From Cedecea lapagei (GTDB lineage Bacteria; Pseudomonadota; Gammaproteobacteria; Enterobacterales; Enterobacteriaceae): DNA of 64,000 nucleotides. Numbering within the stretch: position 1 is the stretch's first letter; the number at the start of each line of letters is the position of its first letter. The position numbers and the translations under genes were made by a program. Positions 8,907 to 18,270 of this stretch are shown here, in pieces. The DNA is taken from positions 682,001 to 746,000 of the forward strand of contig NZ_LR134201.1 in assembly GCF_900635955.1 (NCBI RefSeq). The letters run 5' to 3'. The notes under the pieces are model-generated. The model saw only the letters and a list, made by a program, of their open reading frames with translations. It had not been told where the DNA came from and made no database searches.

Positions 8907-10112
8907 TCAGTCCACCAGAATGTCGAGGGCGCGGTCGACTGCGGCAAGCAGCTCGTTCACGTCCTGTTGTGTGTTGTAAGGCGCAAAAGAGGCGCGCAGC
9001 GTACCGCTGACGCCCAACGCCGCCATTAAAGGCTGGGCACAGTGCTGGCCCGCCCGAAGTGCAATCCCTGACTCAGCCAGCAATGTGACCATATCGCTAT
9101 GGTGGACGCCCGCAAAATCAAACGCCAGCAGGCTTGAGTCCTGACAGCGGAAGCTGCGAAAGCCCGGACGCTTTGCCAGTTCAGACTCGGCAAGCGTTGC
9201 CAGGCTGCGGCTCCAGCTCTCCGCCTGCTGAAGATCGAACTCTTCAAGCCACTCCAGCGCCGCGCTGAGGCCGATGACGCCGGCGACGTTGGGCGTGCCG
9301 GCTTCGAAGCGCCAGGGAACAGGCTGGGTTTTAAAACCTTCGAAAGAGACGTGGGCGATCATTTTGCCGCCGCCGTGCCACGGCGACATTTGCTCAAGTA
9401 ATTCTGCTTTTCCGTAGAGTGCGCCAATGCCGGTTGGACCATAAAGCTTATGGGCCGAGAAGGCATAAAAGTCGATATCCAGCGCCTGTACATCAGGCGG
9501 GCAGTGAACGATGCCCTGCGCGCCATCGACCATCACGATGGCACCTGCCGCGTGGGCTAAACTGATGGCTTTTGCGAGATCGGGACAGCCGCCGGTCACG
9601 TTAGACATTTGTCCCAGCGCGAGGACACGCGTGCGCTCGTTGAGCAACGACGGCAGAAGGCTAACGTCAGGTAAAGCCTGATTATCCAGCGGCAGCCTCA
9701 CCACCTTCGCCCCGGTCTGCTCTGCCACCATCAGCCAGGGCACAAAATTGGCGTGATGTTCAGCTTCGCTAACGATGATTTCATCGCCGGCCTGAAGGCG
9801 AGGGCGGGCATAAGACTGTGCAACCAGGTTGATGGCTTCGGTCGTGCCGCGAGTCCAGACCACCGAATGACCGCTTTCGGCATTGATCAGGCGGGCGACG
9901 AGATCGCGTGCCGCCTCATAGCGGGCCGTCAGGCGCTGCGCTTCGGGAAACTGGCTACGGTGAACGTTGCCGGCGCTCAGGCTGTAAAACTGCCGGGTGG
10001 CGTCGATGACGGCCTGAGGCTTTAGCGCCGTAGCCGCGCTGTCGAGATAGACGCCTGCATCAGCCAGGGCGGGAAACTGCGCACGAAAGTGGGCGGGATT
10101 AAATGCTGTCAT
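8907..10112 (-). CDS. csdA: Cysteine desulfurase CsdA
   Basis: CsdA is a PLP-dependent group II cysteine desulfurase that converts cysteine to alanine plus enzyme-bound persulfide. The PLP lysine lies in FYAFSAHKLYGPTGIG (about residue 222) and the active-site cysteine in LRAGQHCAQPLMA (about residue 358). A longer frame extends to 10163, but the ATG at 10112 gives the family N-terminus (MTAFNPAHFRAQFPAL), 401 aa, and has GAGGATCACC immediately upstream as ribosome site, so I chose it. Confidence 0.97.
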   Translation of the reverse strand: MTAFNPAHFRAQFPALADAGVYLDSAATALKPQAVIDATRQFYSLSAGNVHRSQFPEAQRLTARYEAARDLVARLINAESGHSVVWTRGTTEAINLVAQSYARPRLQAGDEIIVSEAEHHANFVPWLMVAEQTGAKVVRLPLDNQALPDVSLLPSLLNERTRVLALGQMSNVTGGCPDLAKAISLAHAAGAIVMVDGAQGIVHCPPDVQALDIDFYAFSAHKLYGPTGIGALYGKAELLEQMSPWHGGGKMIAHVSFEGFKTQPVPWRFEAGTPNVAGVIGLSAALEWLEEFDLQQAESWSRSLATLAESELAKRPGFRSFRCQDSSLLAFDFAGVHHSDMVTLLAESGIALRAGQHCAQPLMAALGVSGTLRASFAPYNTQQDVNELLAAVDRALDILVD

Positions 10113-10308
10113 GGTGATCCTCAGTTCAAGGCACAGATCGTCTCGCAAAACGAATGGCGGCACAAGGTTTCAGTCACTATCAGAATCGTCCGCTTCTCCT
10201 GGCAGAATGAGAAAAGCAGGTTATGCTATTAATAGTTGGTCTTATGTTTCCGACTGCAACCATAAGAGATTTAAGTAGCATTAAAATCTATGTTCAAGGA
10301 GAAGAATT

Positions 10309-10536
10309 ATGAATAAAGCCACCGCTATTGTTTCTGCCTGTATGATGACCTTTGCACTTGCAGCTTGCTCCAGCCCTAACTACATCATGCATACCAATGA
10401 CGGGCGCGCCATCGTCTCTGAAGGTAAACCGAAGACCGATGACGAAACCGGGATGATCAAGTACAAGGACGCCAACGGCAATCAGCAGCAGATTAACCGC
10501 TCGGACGTAAAAGAGATGGTTGAGCTGAAGAAGTAA
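10309..10536 (+). CDS. ygdI: YgdI/YgdR-family small lipoprotein (DUF903)
   Basis: This 75-aa protein has a signal peptide ending in the lipobox LAAC (Cys at 20) and a DUF903 SH3-like fold (NYIMHTNDGRAIVSEGKP, then the DANGNQQQINRSDVKEM segment). It closely resembles E. coli YgdI. Function is unknown; a membrane-anchored periplasmic location is predicted. The strong AAGGAGAAG ribosome site precedes the ATG. Gene order csdA-ygdI-gcvB-gcvA matches E. coli. Confidence 0.95.
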   Translation: MNKATAIVSACMMTFALAACSSPNYIMHTNDGRAIVSEGKPKTDDETGMIKYKDANGNQQQINRSDVKEMVELKK

Positions 10537-10545
10537 ACGGCAGGC

Positions 10546-10750
10546 AAAAAAAAGCACCGCATTTGGCGGTGCTACATTAATCACTATGGACAGACAGGGT
10601 AAATGTACAGGAAGTGAAAAGGGGTAGCTTTGCTACCGTGGTCCGAAATCTCAGACCAATTGCAAACACAACAACACAACATCACAACCGTAAGCCAAAA
10701 GCCCTCCAGAACACGCATTCCAGAAAACTTTTCGTTCCGACTCAGGAAGT
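10546..10750 (-). ncRNA. gcvB: GcvB small regulatory RNA
   Basis: On the minus strand a 205-nt segment begins ACTTCCTGAGTCGGAACG and ends in the terminator AGCACCGC-CAAAT-GCGGTGCT plus eight T. The GU-rich central region (GTTGTGATGTTGTGTTGTTG, spread over 10662-10687) is the R1 seed with which GcvB pairs to amino-acid and peptide transporter mRNAs through Hfq. The later CACTTCCTGTACATTTACCC segment is also conserved. It is divergent from gcvA, the regulator that activates it in enterics. Sequence and length agree with the E. coli RNA. Confidence 0.97.
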
Positions 10751-10880
10751 GCCGCCACTATAGGTATTTGCTGGTGCATCCTCAACGGACAATTTATAAT
10801 GGCTCAGATAAAAAAAACTAATAGGTAAACAAACGCTGCCTGTTTGTTAATTGTTATTAACACTTAAGCCAAATAACCCC

Positions 10881-11798
10881 ATGTCTAAGCGATTACCCCC
10901 TCTGAATGCGCTGCGCGTTTTTGACGCTGCGGCTCGTCACTTGAGTTTTACTAAGGCGGCTGAGGAGCTGTTTGTTACCCAGGCTGCGGTAAGCCACCAG
11001 ATCAAGTCGCTGGAGGATTTTCTTGGCCTGAAGCTGTTCCGGCGCCGCAACCGTTCGCTGCTGCTGACCGAAGAAGGGCAGAGCTATTATCAGGATATTA
11101 AAGAGATTTTTTCTCAGTTGACCGAAGCCACGCGCAAGCTACAGGCGCGAAGCGCAAAAGGCGCGCTGACGGTAAGTTTACTGCCCAGCTTTGCGATTCA
11201 CTGGCTGGTTCCTCGCTTAACAAGCTTTAACTCAGCTTATCCGGGCATCGACGTGCGCATCCAGGCGGTAGATCGCCAGGAGGACAAATTATCCGATGAC
11301 GTGGACGTGGCGATCTTCTACGGACGAGGAAACTGGCCAGGACTGAGAGTTGAAAAGCTTTATGCTGAGTATTTGCTCCCTGTCTGCTCACCTATGCTGT
11401 TAACCGGTGATAAACCGATTAAAACGCCGGAAGATTTGGCCAGGCACACGTTATTGCATGACGCCTCGCGCCGGGACTGGCAGACTTATACCCGCCAGCT
11501 TGGCGTTAGCCATATTAATGTCCAGCAGGGGCCTATTTTCAGCCACAGCGCAATGGTGCTGCAGGCCGCCATTCACGGCCAGGGCATTGCGCTGGCCAAT
11601 AACGTCATGGCACAAACGGAAATCGAGGCGGGTCGCCTGGTCTGCCCGTTCAATGATGTGCTGGTGAGTAAAAATGCCTTTTATCTGGTTTGTCATGACA
11701 GTCAGGCAGAACTGGGTAAAATAGCGGCGTTTCGACAGTGGATCCTGGCTAAAGCGGCCAGTGAGCAAGAAAAATTCCGTTTTCGCTACGAACAATAA
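10881..11798 (+). CDS. gcvA: LysR-type regulator GcvA (glycine cleavage system)
   Basis: GcvA activates or represses gcvTHP depending on glycine and activates the divergently transcribed gcvB. The N-terminal winged HTH spans residues about 5-64 (LNALRVFDAAARHLSFTKAA, then LFVTQAAVSHQIKSLE), followed by a periplasmic-binding-like effector domain. The frame is open from 10851, but ATG 10881 gives MSKRLPPLNALR, the exact family N-terminus, and 305 aa. Confidence 0.97.
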   Translation: MSKRLPPLNALRVFDAAARHLSFTKAAEELFVTQAAVSHQIKSLEDFLGLKLFRRRNRSLLLTEEGQSYYQDIKEIFSQLTEATRKLQARSAKGALTVSLLPSFAIHWLVPRLTSFNSAYPGIDVRIQAVDRQEDKLSDDVDVAIFYGRGNWPGLRVEKLYAEYLLPVCSPMLLTGDKPIKTPEDLARHTLLHDASRRDWQTYTRQLGVSHINVQQGPIFSHSAMVLQAAIHGQGIALANNVMAQTEIEAGRLVCPFNDVLVSKNAFYLVCHDSQAELGKIAAFRQWILAKAASEQEKFRFRYEQ

Positions 11799-11843
11799 GC
11801 AATCTTCGCGTGGCCCCGCCACGCCCTACTTTAGGGTTACACC

Positions 11844-12239
11844 ATGACCAGCCGATTCATGCTGATTTTTGCCGCCATTAGCGGTTTTGTTTTTGTTGCC
11901 CTGGGTGCCTTCGGGGCACATGTGTTAAGTAAATCTCTGGGCGTTGCGGAGATGGGGTGGATCCAGACCGGCCTCGAGTATCAGGCGTTTCACACGCTCG
12001 CTATCTTTGGCCTGGCGGTCGCGATGCAGCGCCGCATCAGCATCTGGTTCTACTGGAGCAGCGTCTTTATGGCGCTTGGCACCGTCTTATTTAGCGGCAG
12101 TCTCTACTGCCTGGCCCTGTCGCACCTGCGGCTATGGGCGTTTGTTACCCCGGTGGGCGGCGTGAGCTTCCTGGCCGGCTGGATATTGATGTTAATTGGT
12201 GCTGTGCGCCTGAAACGTAAGGGCGTAAGCCATGAATAA
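11844..12239 (+). CDS. ygdD: DUF423 inner-membrane protein YgdD
   Basis: A 131-aa hydrophobic protein with four predicted transmembrane helices (roughly residues 7-25, 45-62, 68-88 and 98-120) belongs to the DUF423/TMEM256 family. Function is unknown. It begins 45 bp after gcvA and overlaps rlmM by 8 bp, so it is probably cotranscribed and coupled with rlmM. Confidence 0.94.
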   Translation: MTSRFMLIFAAISGFVFVALGAFGAHVLSKSLGVAEMGWIQTGLEYQAFHTLAIFGLAVAMQRRISIWFYWSSVFMALGTVLFSGSLYCLALSHLRLWAFVTPVGGVSFLAGWILMLIGAVRLKRKGVSHE

Positions 12240-13332
12240 AGTCATTTTGTACTGTCGCCAGGGATTTGAGAAAGAGTGCGCGGCAGAGATAACCGATAAA
12301 GCCGGCCAGCGCGGCGTTTACGGCTTTGCCCGAGTCAAAGAGCAGAGCGGCTATGTCGTGTTTGAATGCTATCAGCCGGAAGAGGCGGATAAGCTGGCGC
12401 GGGAGCTGCCGTTCAGCGATCTGATTTTTGCCCGCCAGATGTTCGTGGCCGGTGAGCTGCTAAAAGATTTGCCGCCGGAAGATCGTATAACGCCTGTTGT
12501 TGGCATGCTGCAGGGCGTGGTGGAGAAGGGCGGCGACCTGCGGGTCGAGGTTGCTGATACCAACGAAAGCAAAGAGCTGATGAAGTTCTGCCGCAAATTT
12601 ACCGTGCCGCTGCGTGCCAGCCTGCGTGAAGCCGGTGTGCTGACCAATTACGAAACGGCGAAACGCCCGGTCGTGCACGTCTTCTTTATTGCGCCGGGCT
12701 GCTGCTACACGGGGTATTCCTATACCACTAACAACTCGCCGTTCTATATGGGCATCCCACGTCTCAGATTCCCGGCGGATGCGCCAAGCCGCTCCACCCT
12801 GAAGCTTGAAGAGGCGTTTCACGTGTTTATTCCCGCCGATGAGTGGGACGAGCGCCTGGCAAACGGCATGTACGCCGTTGATTTAGGGGCCTGCCCCGGC
12901 GGCTGGACCTATCAGCTGGTGAAACGCAACATGTGGGTTTCCTCCGTCGATAACGGCCCGATGGCGCAGAGCCTGATGGACACAGGACAGGTCACCTGGC
13001 TGCGTGAGGATGGTTTTAAGTATCGCCCGACGCGCACCAACATCTCGTGGATGGTATGCGACATGGTGGAAAAACCGGCGAAAGTGGCCCATCTGATGGC
13101 AACATGGCTGGTGAACGGCTGGTGCCGTGAGACTATTTTTAACCTCAAGCTGCCGATGAAAAAACGTTACGAAGAGGTGTCGCAAAACCTGGCGCAGATC
13201 CGTGAGATCCTCGACAGCAACGGCATTAACGCCGAGATCAAAGCACGCCAGCTTTACCACGACCGTGAGGAAGTGACAGTTCATATCCGCCGCTGGTGGG
13301 CGGCTGTGGGTGGCCGTCGCGACGAGCGCTGA
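12232..13332 (+). CDS. rlmM: 23S rRNA 2'-O-ribose C2498 methyltransferase
   Basis: RlmM methylates the ribose of C2498 in 23S rRNA. The 366-aa protein has an N-terminal THUMP-like region and a Rossmann-fold domain whose SAM-binding motif is VDLGACPGGWTYQLV near residue 215; the K-D-K-E type 2'-O-methyltransferase residues fall in the segments after it. It overlaps the end of ygdD and is followed by a terminator. Confidence 0.96.
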   Translation: MNKVILYCRQGFEKECAAEITDKAGQRGVYGFARVKEQSGYVVFECYQPEEADKLARELPFSDLIFARQMFVAGELLKDLPPEDRITPVVGMLQGVVEKGGDLRVEVADTNESKELMKFCRKFTVPLRASLREAGVLTNYETAKRPVVHVFFIAPGCCYTGYSYTTNNSPFYMGIPRLRFPADAPSRSTLKLEEAFHVFIPADEWDERLANGMYAVDLGACPGGWTYQLVKRNMWVSSVDNGPMAQSLMDTGQVTWLREDGFKYRPTRTNISWMVCDMVEKPAKVAHLMATWLVNGWCRETIFNLKLPMKKRYEEVSQNLAQIREILDSNGINAEIKARQLYHDREEVTVHIRRWWAAVGGRRDER

Positions 13333-13339
13333 TGGCTTT

Positions 13340-13375
13340 GCCCCTCGCCGGTTCGCGGTGAGGGGCTTGCTTTTC
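13340..13375 (+). terminator. Intrinsic terminator between rlmM and xni
   Basis: A GC-rich hairpin (GCCCCTC at 13340-13346 against GAGGGGC at 13360-13366 with further inner pairs) is followed by TTGCTTTTC. It sits between the convergent genes rlmM and xni. Confidence 0.75.
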
Positions 13376-13376
13376 T

Positions 13377-14147
13377 TCAGGCAGAAGGGCGTGCAGCGGG
13401 CAGCCTCAGCTGCTGGAGGTTCCCGTCGAGCTGTAAATCCGTCTGTAGCCTCGCGACCTGGCGACTGACAAACGCGCTCTCCCTGTGCTGTTCAAGCTTC
13501 TTACGCCATTTTTCCGGCACCTCATCCAGGCGCTGGTACAGCGTTTCCAGATTGGAAAACTGGTTAATCAACTGCGTGGCGCTTTTCGGCCCGATGCCCG
13601 GAATACCAGGAATTTTACTGCTGCTGATGCCCGCAAGCCCCCAGAAATCCCCCAGCTGTTCCGGCTGTACGCCATACTCCTGGGCAATAAACGGCGCATC
13701 CAGCCAGCGCTTCTGGAAGTAATCCCGAATTTGCAGGGTGGGGGCCAGAAGCTGGCAGTAGCCTTTATCGGTGGAGACAATCGTTGCCCAATGGCCGCCT
13801 GAGGCGACTTTGACCGCCAGCGTGGCCGCCAGATCGTCGGCTTCATTGCCTTTAGAGTGCCAGCACTGCACGCCGCGGTGGGTAAATGCTTCCCTCAGCG
13901 CGGGCATCTCGGCATGGAGATCCTCCGGCATGGGCGAACGGCCTGCTTTGTAGTCTGGCAGAACCTGATGCCGCCAGCCTTCGCGCCGCTCTTCGTCATC
14001 AAACACCGCGACCGCGTGGGTCGGCTGGCTGTGGCCGATGAGCTGGTCCAGCGCATGCAGGCAGGTTTCGACGCAGGGGGAACCTTGTACCGCGTGTATT
14101 CGGCGGATAAGGTTCAATGCATCGACGATAAGTAAATGAATAGCCAT
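13377..14147 (-). CDS. xni: Flap endonuclease Xni (ExoIX)
   Basis: Xni is a FEN-family nuclease with a PIN-like domain at the N-terminus (LLIVDALNLIRRIHA, then SKGNEADDLAATLA with clustered metal-binding acidic residues) and a helix-hairpin-helix DNA-binding motif (IPGIPGIGPKSATQLI near residue 190). At 256 aa it is the usual stand-alone size, resembling the 5' nuclease domain of DNA polymerase I. Confidence 0.95.
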   Translation of the reverse strand: MAIHLLIVDALNLIRRIHAVQGSPCVETCLHALDQLIGHSQPTHAVAVFDDEERREGWRHQVLPDYKAGRSPMPEDLHAEMPALREAFTHRGVQCWHSKGNEADDLAATLAVKVASGGHWATIVSTDKGYCQLLAPTLQIRDYFQKRWLDAPFIAQEYGVQPEQLGDFWGLAGISSSKIPGIPGIGPKSATQLINQFSNLETLYQRLDEVPEKWRKKLEQHRESAFVSRQVARLQTDLQLDGNLQQLRLPAARPSA

Positions 14148-14327
14148 AGAAATTTACCTGTCACTCCAGTGCTCTTACCCTAACATTTCCCGTCGCGTTG
14201 AGCTATTCTCATCGCAGGATTCAGGAACCCTCCTCGCAAAAACCTGATAATCCTGGGTGGAAAGCCATTGCGCGGTCGTTAGGGGGCTATGTATATTTCT
14301 GGCGCATATAAAAATTGAGAACATCTT

Positions 14328-15513
14328 ATGAGCAACGCAAAACATCTCGCGCAACGCATTCAAAATCTGCAGCCCTCGGCCATTCGCGAACTCCTTAAGC
14401 ACAGCAAAATGCCCGGCGTGATTTCGCTGGCGGGCGGCATTCCCTCCAGTGAGCTCTTTGACAGAGAAGGGCTGGAGCAGGCGACCCGTCTGGTCCTGGA
14501 AGAGAACTTTAACGACGCTTTTCAGTATGGCCTGACCGAAGGCAATACCGAGCTGCGCGACCAGCTGGTTGAACTGTGCAAAGCGCGCGGGATCGCCACT
14601 CGTAGCGATCGGCTGCTGATCACCTCCGGTTCGCAGCAGGCGCTGGATCTGCTGATTCGTGCGCTGGCGGACGAGGGCGATGTTTTCGTCGTTGAGCGCC
14701 CAACCTACCTGGCCACGCTGCAAATCCTCAGTTTGACCCCTGCGAAAGTGGAGTCTGTTGGCGGGGATGAGCACGGGATGATTGTTGACGAGCTGGAAGC
14801 GCTGCTAAAAAACCACGCGTATTAAAGGTGTCTATCTGGTGCCAACCTTCGGCAATCCGAGCGGCACAACGCTGAGCGCAGAGCGCCGTGAGAAGCTGGT
14901 CAAACTGGCCGCTGAATATGATTTCGTGATTATCGAAGACGATCCGTATGGGGCGATTAGCTTTACCGATCGCCGCGAGAAAACCCTGATTCAGATCGCG
15001 AAAGAGCTGGGGCATGAAGATCACGTGGTCTATACCTCAACGTTCTCTAAAATTCTGGCGCCAGGCCTTCGCGTGGGCTGGATCATTCTGCCTGAGTGGA
15101 TGAAGCAGCAGGTCGCGATCATTAAGCAGGCGACCGATCTTCATGCTAACTCGTTGACTCAGGCGCTGGCGGCGGCTTACCTTAAGCTGGGCCGTCTGGA
15201 CCCGCAAATTGAGCTGATTCGTGAAGCCTACAAGCAGAAGTGCCTGACGCTTTCGCGCCTGCTGGAAGAAGAGCTGGGCGAGCATATTACCTTCAACCAG
15301 CCGCAGGGCGGAATGTTCCTTTGGGCCTCTTTCCGCTATGACTTCGATACGACGGCGTGGCTGCAAAAAACGCTGGAGAAGGGCGTGGTTTATGTACCGG
15401 GTGAATTCTTCTTTAGCGATCATGCTGACAAACGAACGCTGCGTTTCTCCTACGCTACGGCAACGGATGAGCAGCTGGTTGAAGCCGTGAAGCGCCTGAA
15501 AGCGGCGCTTTAA
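14328..15513 (+). pseudogene. PLP-dependent class I/II aminotransferase gene interrupted by a frameshift
   Basis: Two adjacent open frames (14328-14825 and 14839-15513) together encode one complete fold-type I aminotransferase of about 395 residues. The first part ends LEALLKNHAY and the second resumes with LVPTFGNPSGTT, so the family motif continues across the break. The PLP lysine is in YTSTFSKILAPGLRVGW. The shift maps to a run of six A at 14807-14812; with five A the reading is LLKTTRIKGVYLVPTF, an excellent family match. Similarity to MocR-domain and 2-aminoadipate/kynurenine-type aminotransferases is clear, but the substrate is not. The gene lies where E. coli has none between xni and sdaB. 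Either it is a young pseudogene or the sequence has an error in the A run. Confidence 0.85.
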
Positions 15514-15518
15514 GAAAA

Positions 15519-15547
15519 AGGCTCCCGATTGGGAGCCTCAATTTTTT
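15519..15547. terminator. Bidirectional intrinsic terminator between the aminotransferase and sdaB
   Basis: The stem AGGCTCCC-GATT-GGGAGCCT is followed by CAATTTTTT on the plus strand and by TTTTTC on the minus strand, so it can end transcripts from both convergent units. Confidence 0.88.
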
Positions 15548-16913
15548 AGTCACAGGCGACAATTTTTAGCGCCAGGCCACCGCGAGAGGTTTCGCGATAC
15601 TTGGCGTTCATATCCTTGCCCGTTTCATACATCGTCTCGATAACCTTATCCAGGCAGACGCGGGGTTCGCTGGTACGGCGCATTGCCATACGTGCGGCGT
15701 TGACGGCTTTCACCGCCGCGATGGCGTTACGCTCGATGCACGGCACCTGAACCTGACCCGCCACCGGGTCGCAGGTCAGCCCCAGGTTATGCTCCATGCC
15801 GATTTCTGCAGCGATGCAAACCTGAGTCGGGCTACCGCCCAGCAGCTCGGCAAGCCCTGCGGCCGCCATTGAGCAAGCTACGCCCACTTCACCCTGACAG
15901 CCGACTTCCGCTCCGGAAATAGAAGCGTTCATTTTGTACAGCGAGCCGATAGCGCCGGCGGCCAGGAAATAGCGGGCGCAGGAGTTAGCGTTCACCTGAC
16001 GAATAAACTTGTCGTAATAGGCCAGAACCGCCGGAACAATCCCGCAGGCGCCGTTCGTCGGCGCGGTGACCACGCGGCCACCGGCGGCATTTTCTTCGTT
16101 TACCGCCAGCGCGAACATATTGATCCAGTCAACAACGGCCATGGGATCTGAGTTGTTCTTATCGGTGGTAACCAGCATACGGCGCAGCGCAGCCGCCCGG
16201 CGCGGAACGCGCATTTTGCCCGGCAGTACGCCTTCGGTGGTGATCCCACGTTCAATGCCGCTGCTCATCACTTTCCAGACCGCTGCAAAGTGGGCGTCGA
16301 TCTCTTCCTGGCTATGCAGGGCTCGTTCGTTCTGCATCATCAGGCCGGAAAGCGACAGGCCCGTTTCACGACAGTGATTCTGCAGATCGGCCGCGTTTTT
16401 GTACGGATACGGCACGCTGACCGGATTTTCACTCTGTGCCCCAAAATGCGCTTCATCGACGATAAAGCCGCCGCCGATGGAGTAATAGGTCTGGGAGTAG
16501 AGAACCTTGTCACCCGCCAGCGCGGTAATACGCATTCCGTTCTCGTGCAGAGACAGGTTGTCGGCATGGAAGTTCATGCAGCTGTCTACCGGGAACTCTA
16601 CCTCGTGCTGGCCGTTAGCCAGCGTCAGGCGACCGTGGGTGTTCACATCCTGAATCACATGCGGAATGGCATCGATATCAACGGTGTCCGGCAGGTTACC
16701 CGCCAGCCCCATAATAATGGCGATGTCGGTATGGTGGCCTTTGCCCGTCAGGGATAACGAGCCGTAGACGTCGACAACAACGCGGGTGATATCGTGCAGG
16801 ATCCCTTGCTCAATCAGGTCGTCAGAAAATTGTTTACCAGCCTTCATCGGGCCGACGGTATGTGAGCTGGAAGGGCCGATACCGATTTTGAAAATGTCGA
16901 ATACGCTAATCAT
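15546..16913 (-). CDS. sdaB: L-serine dehydratase 2
   Basis: SdaB deaminates L-serine to pyruvate and ammonia using a [4Fe-4S] cluster. The N-terminal beta domain begins MISVFDIFKIGIGPSSSHTV. The alpha domain carries the cluster cysteines in TNGACGIVPA, EVGCQGEVGVACSMAA and GLTCDPVAGQVQVPC. The 455-aa length is typical. It lies 67 bp downstream of the serine transporter gene sdaC and probably forms an sdaC-sdaB operon for uptake and degradation of serine. Confidence 0.97.
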   Translation of the reverse strand: MISVFDIFKIGIGPSSSHTVGPMKAGKQFSDDLIEQGILHDITRVVVDVYGSLSLTGKGHHTDIAIIMGLAGNLPDTVDIDAIPHVIQDVNTHGRLTLANGQHEVEFPVDSCMNFHADNLSLHENGMRITALAGDKVLYSQTYYSIGGGFIVDEAHFGAQSENPVSVPYPYKNAADLQNHCRETGLSLSGLMMQNERALHSQEEIDAHFAAVWKVMSSGIERGITTEGVLPGKMRVPRRAAALRRMLVTTDKNNSDPMAVVDWINMFALAVNEENAAGGRVVTAPTNGACGIVPAVLAYYDKFIRQVNANSCARYFLAAGAIGSLYKMNASISGAEVGCQGEVGVACSMAAAGLAELLGGSPTQVCIAAEIGMEHNLGLTCDPVAGQVQVPCIERNAIAAVKAVNAARMAMRRTSEPRVCLDKVIETMYETGKDMNAKYRETSRGGLALKIVACD

Positions 16914-16980
16914 AAGACATCCCTACGAAAGTGACTTGAGAGGAGAGAGCCACCCGTGTGGACGGGCGGCTTTAGCGTGC

Positions 16981-18270
16981 TTAGCTGAACAGCGAGTAGA
17001 AAATAGCGGAGATAGCAATCAGACCCATAATCACAACGAAGACGTTGCTGATGTGGCCGCTGTATTTACGCATGGCCGGGACTTTCTGAATCGCGTACAT
17101 CGGCATCAGGAACAGAATCATCGCGATAACCGGGCCGCCCAGGGTTTCAATCATCCCGAGGATGCTAGGGTTCAGGGTGGCAACAATCCAGGTGGTTACC
17201 AGCATGAAGATCGCAGTGATGCGGTTCAGCTTGTTCAGCTCGATGGTTTTGCCTTTGCTGCGCAGAGACTTAATAACCATGCCGTTAAAGCCTTCACGCG
17301 CGCCCAGGTAGTGGCCGAGGAAAGATTTGGTGATGGCAATCATCGCAATGATTGGCGCCATCCAGGCAATAACCGGGGCATTAAAGTGGTTAGCCAGGTA
17401 GGACAGAATAGAGATGTTCTGCGCTTTTGCCGCCGCCAGGTCGGCTGGCGTCAGGCTCAGTACACAGCTGAAGACGAAGAACATCACGGTCAGCACCATC
17501 ATGATGTGCGCGCGAGCCAGGATGCTGGAACATTTTTTCTCTGCGTCTGCGCCGTACTCTTCGCGCTTGGCCACGGCGAAAGAGGAGATGATTGGCGAGT
17601 GGTTGAAGGAGAACACCATCACCGGAATCGCCAGCCACAGGGTCATCCACAGGCCGCTGCCGGTAGCCGGCGTTGCGCTGAAGGAGAGGGTATCAAACGC
17701 CGCGCCGCTCCAGTTAGGGATCAGGTACAGGGCCAGCAGCATCAGGGCGGCAACGAACGGGAACACCAGGATGCTCATCGCTTTGACAATCATCTGCTCG
17801 CCGAAGCGCACGATGGTCATCATGCCGACGATCAGGATCAGGGAGAGAATCGCACGCGGAGGAGAGGTCATGCCCAGCTGGTGGGTAATAAAGCTGTCCA
17901 CGGTGTTGGTGATGGCCACGCTATAAACCAGCAGAATAGGGTAGATAGCGAAGAAATAGAGCAGGGTAATCAGCTTACCTGCGCCGATACCGAAGTGCTC
18001 TTCTACCACTTCGGTGATGTCTTCGCCCGGATTTTTACCGGACAGCACGAAGCGGGTCAGGCCGCGGTGGGCAAAGAAGGTCATTGGGAAAGCCAGAATC
18101 GCCATGATAAACAGCGGGATCAGGCCGCCCACGCCGGCGTTGATGGGCAGGAACAGGACGCCAGCACCGATAGCCGTGCCGTACAGGCCCAGCATCCACA
18201 TGGTGTCGGTCTTGCGCCAGGCGCCTTTTTGCTCAGCAGAGACAATACTGCCTGTTTGGGTGGTTTCCAT
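16981..18270 (-). CDS. sdaC: Serine/proton symporter
   Basis: SdaC is an inner-membrane serine permease of the HAAAP family. The 429-aa protein has about eleven hydrophobic segments, the first starting MWMLGLYGTAIGAGVLFLPI near residue 24. It precedes sdaB in the same direction. The 463-bp region upstream contains its promoter and a possible CRP site. Confidence 0.96.
   Translation of the reverse strand: METTQTGSIVSAEQKGAWRKTDTMWMLGLYGTAIGAGVLFLPINAGVGGLIPLFIMAILAFPMTFFAHRGLTRFVLSGKNPGEDITEVVEEHFGIGAGKLITLLYFFAIYPILLVYSVAITNTVDSFITHQLGMTSPPRAILSLILIVGMMTIVRFGEQMIVKAMSILVFPFVAALMLLALYLIPNWSGAAFDTLSFSATPATGSGLWMTLWLAIPVMVFSFNHSPIISSFAVAKREEYGADAEKKCSSILARAHIMMVLTVMFFVFSCVLSLTPADLAAAKAQNISILSYLANHFNAPVIAWMAPIIAMIAITKSFLGHYLGAREGFNGMVIKSLRSKGKTIELNKLNRITAIFMLVTTWIVATLNPSILGMIETLGGPVIAMILFLMPMYAIQKVPAMRKYSGHISNVFVVIMGLIAISAIFYSLFS

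Noticed and set aside
10630..10821. 63-aa plus-strand open frame upstream of gcvA
   Set aside because: It is antisense to the gcvB RNA and its promoter and has no ribosome site or family.
14806..14813. A AAA AAC slippery heptamer at the aminotransferase frameshift, suggesting programmed -1 frameshifting
   Set aside because: A -1 shift leads into the wrong frame (PRVLKVSIW). The intact protein needs +1 (or loss of one A), so canonical -1 recoding does not explain it.
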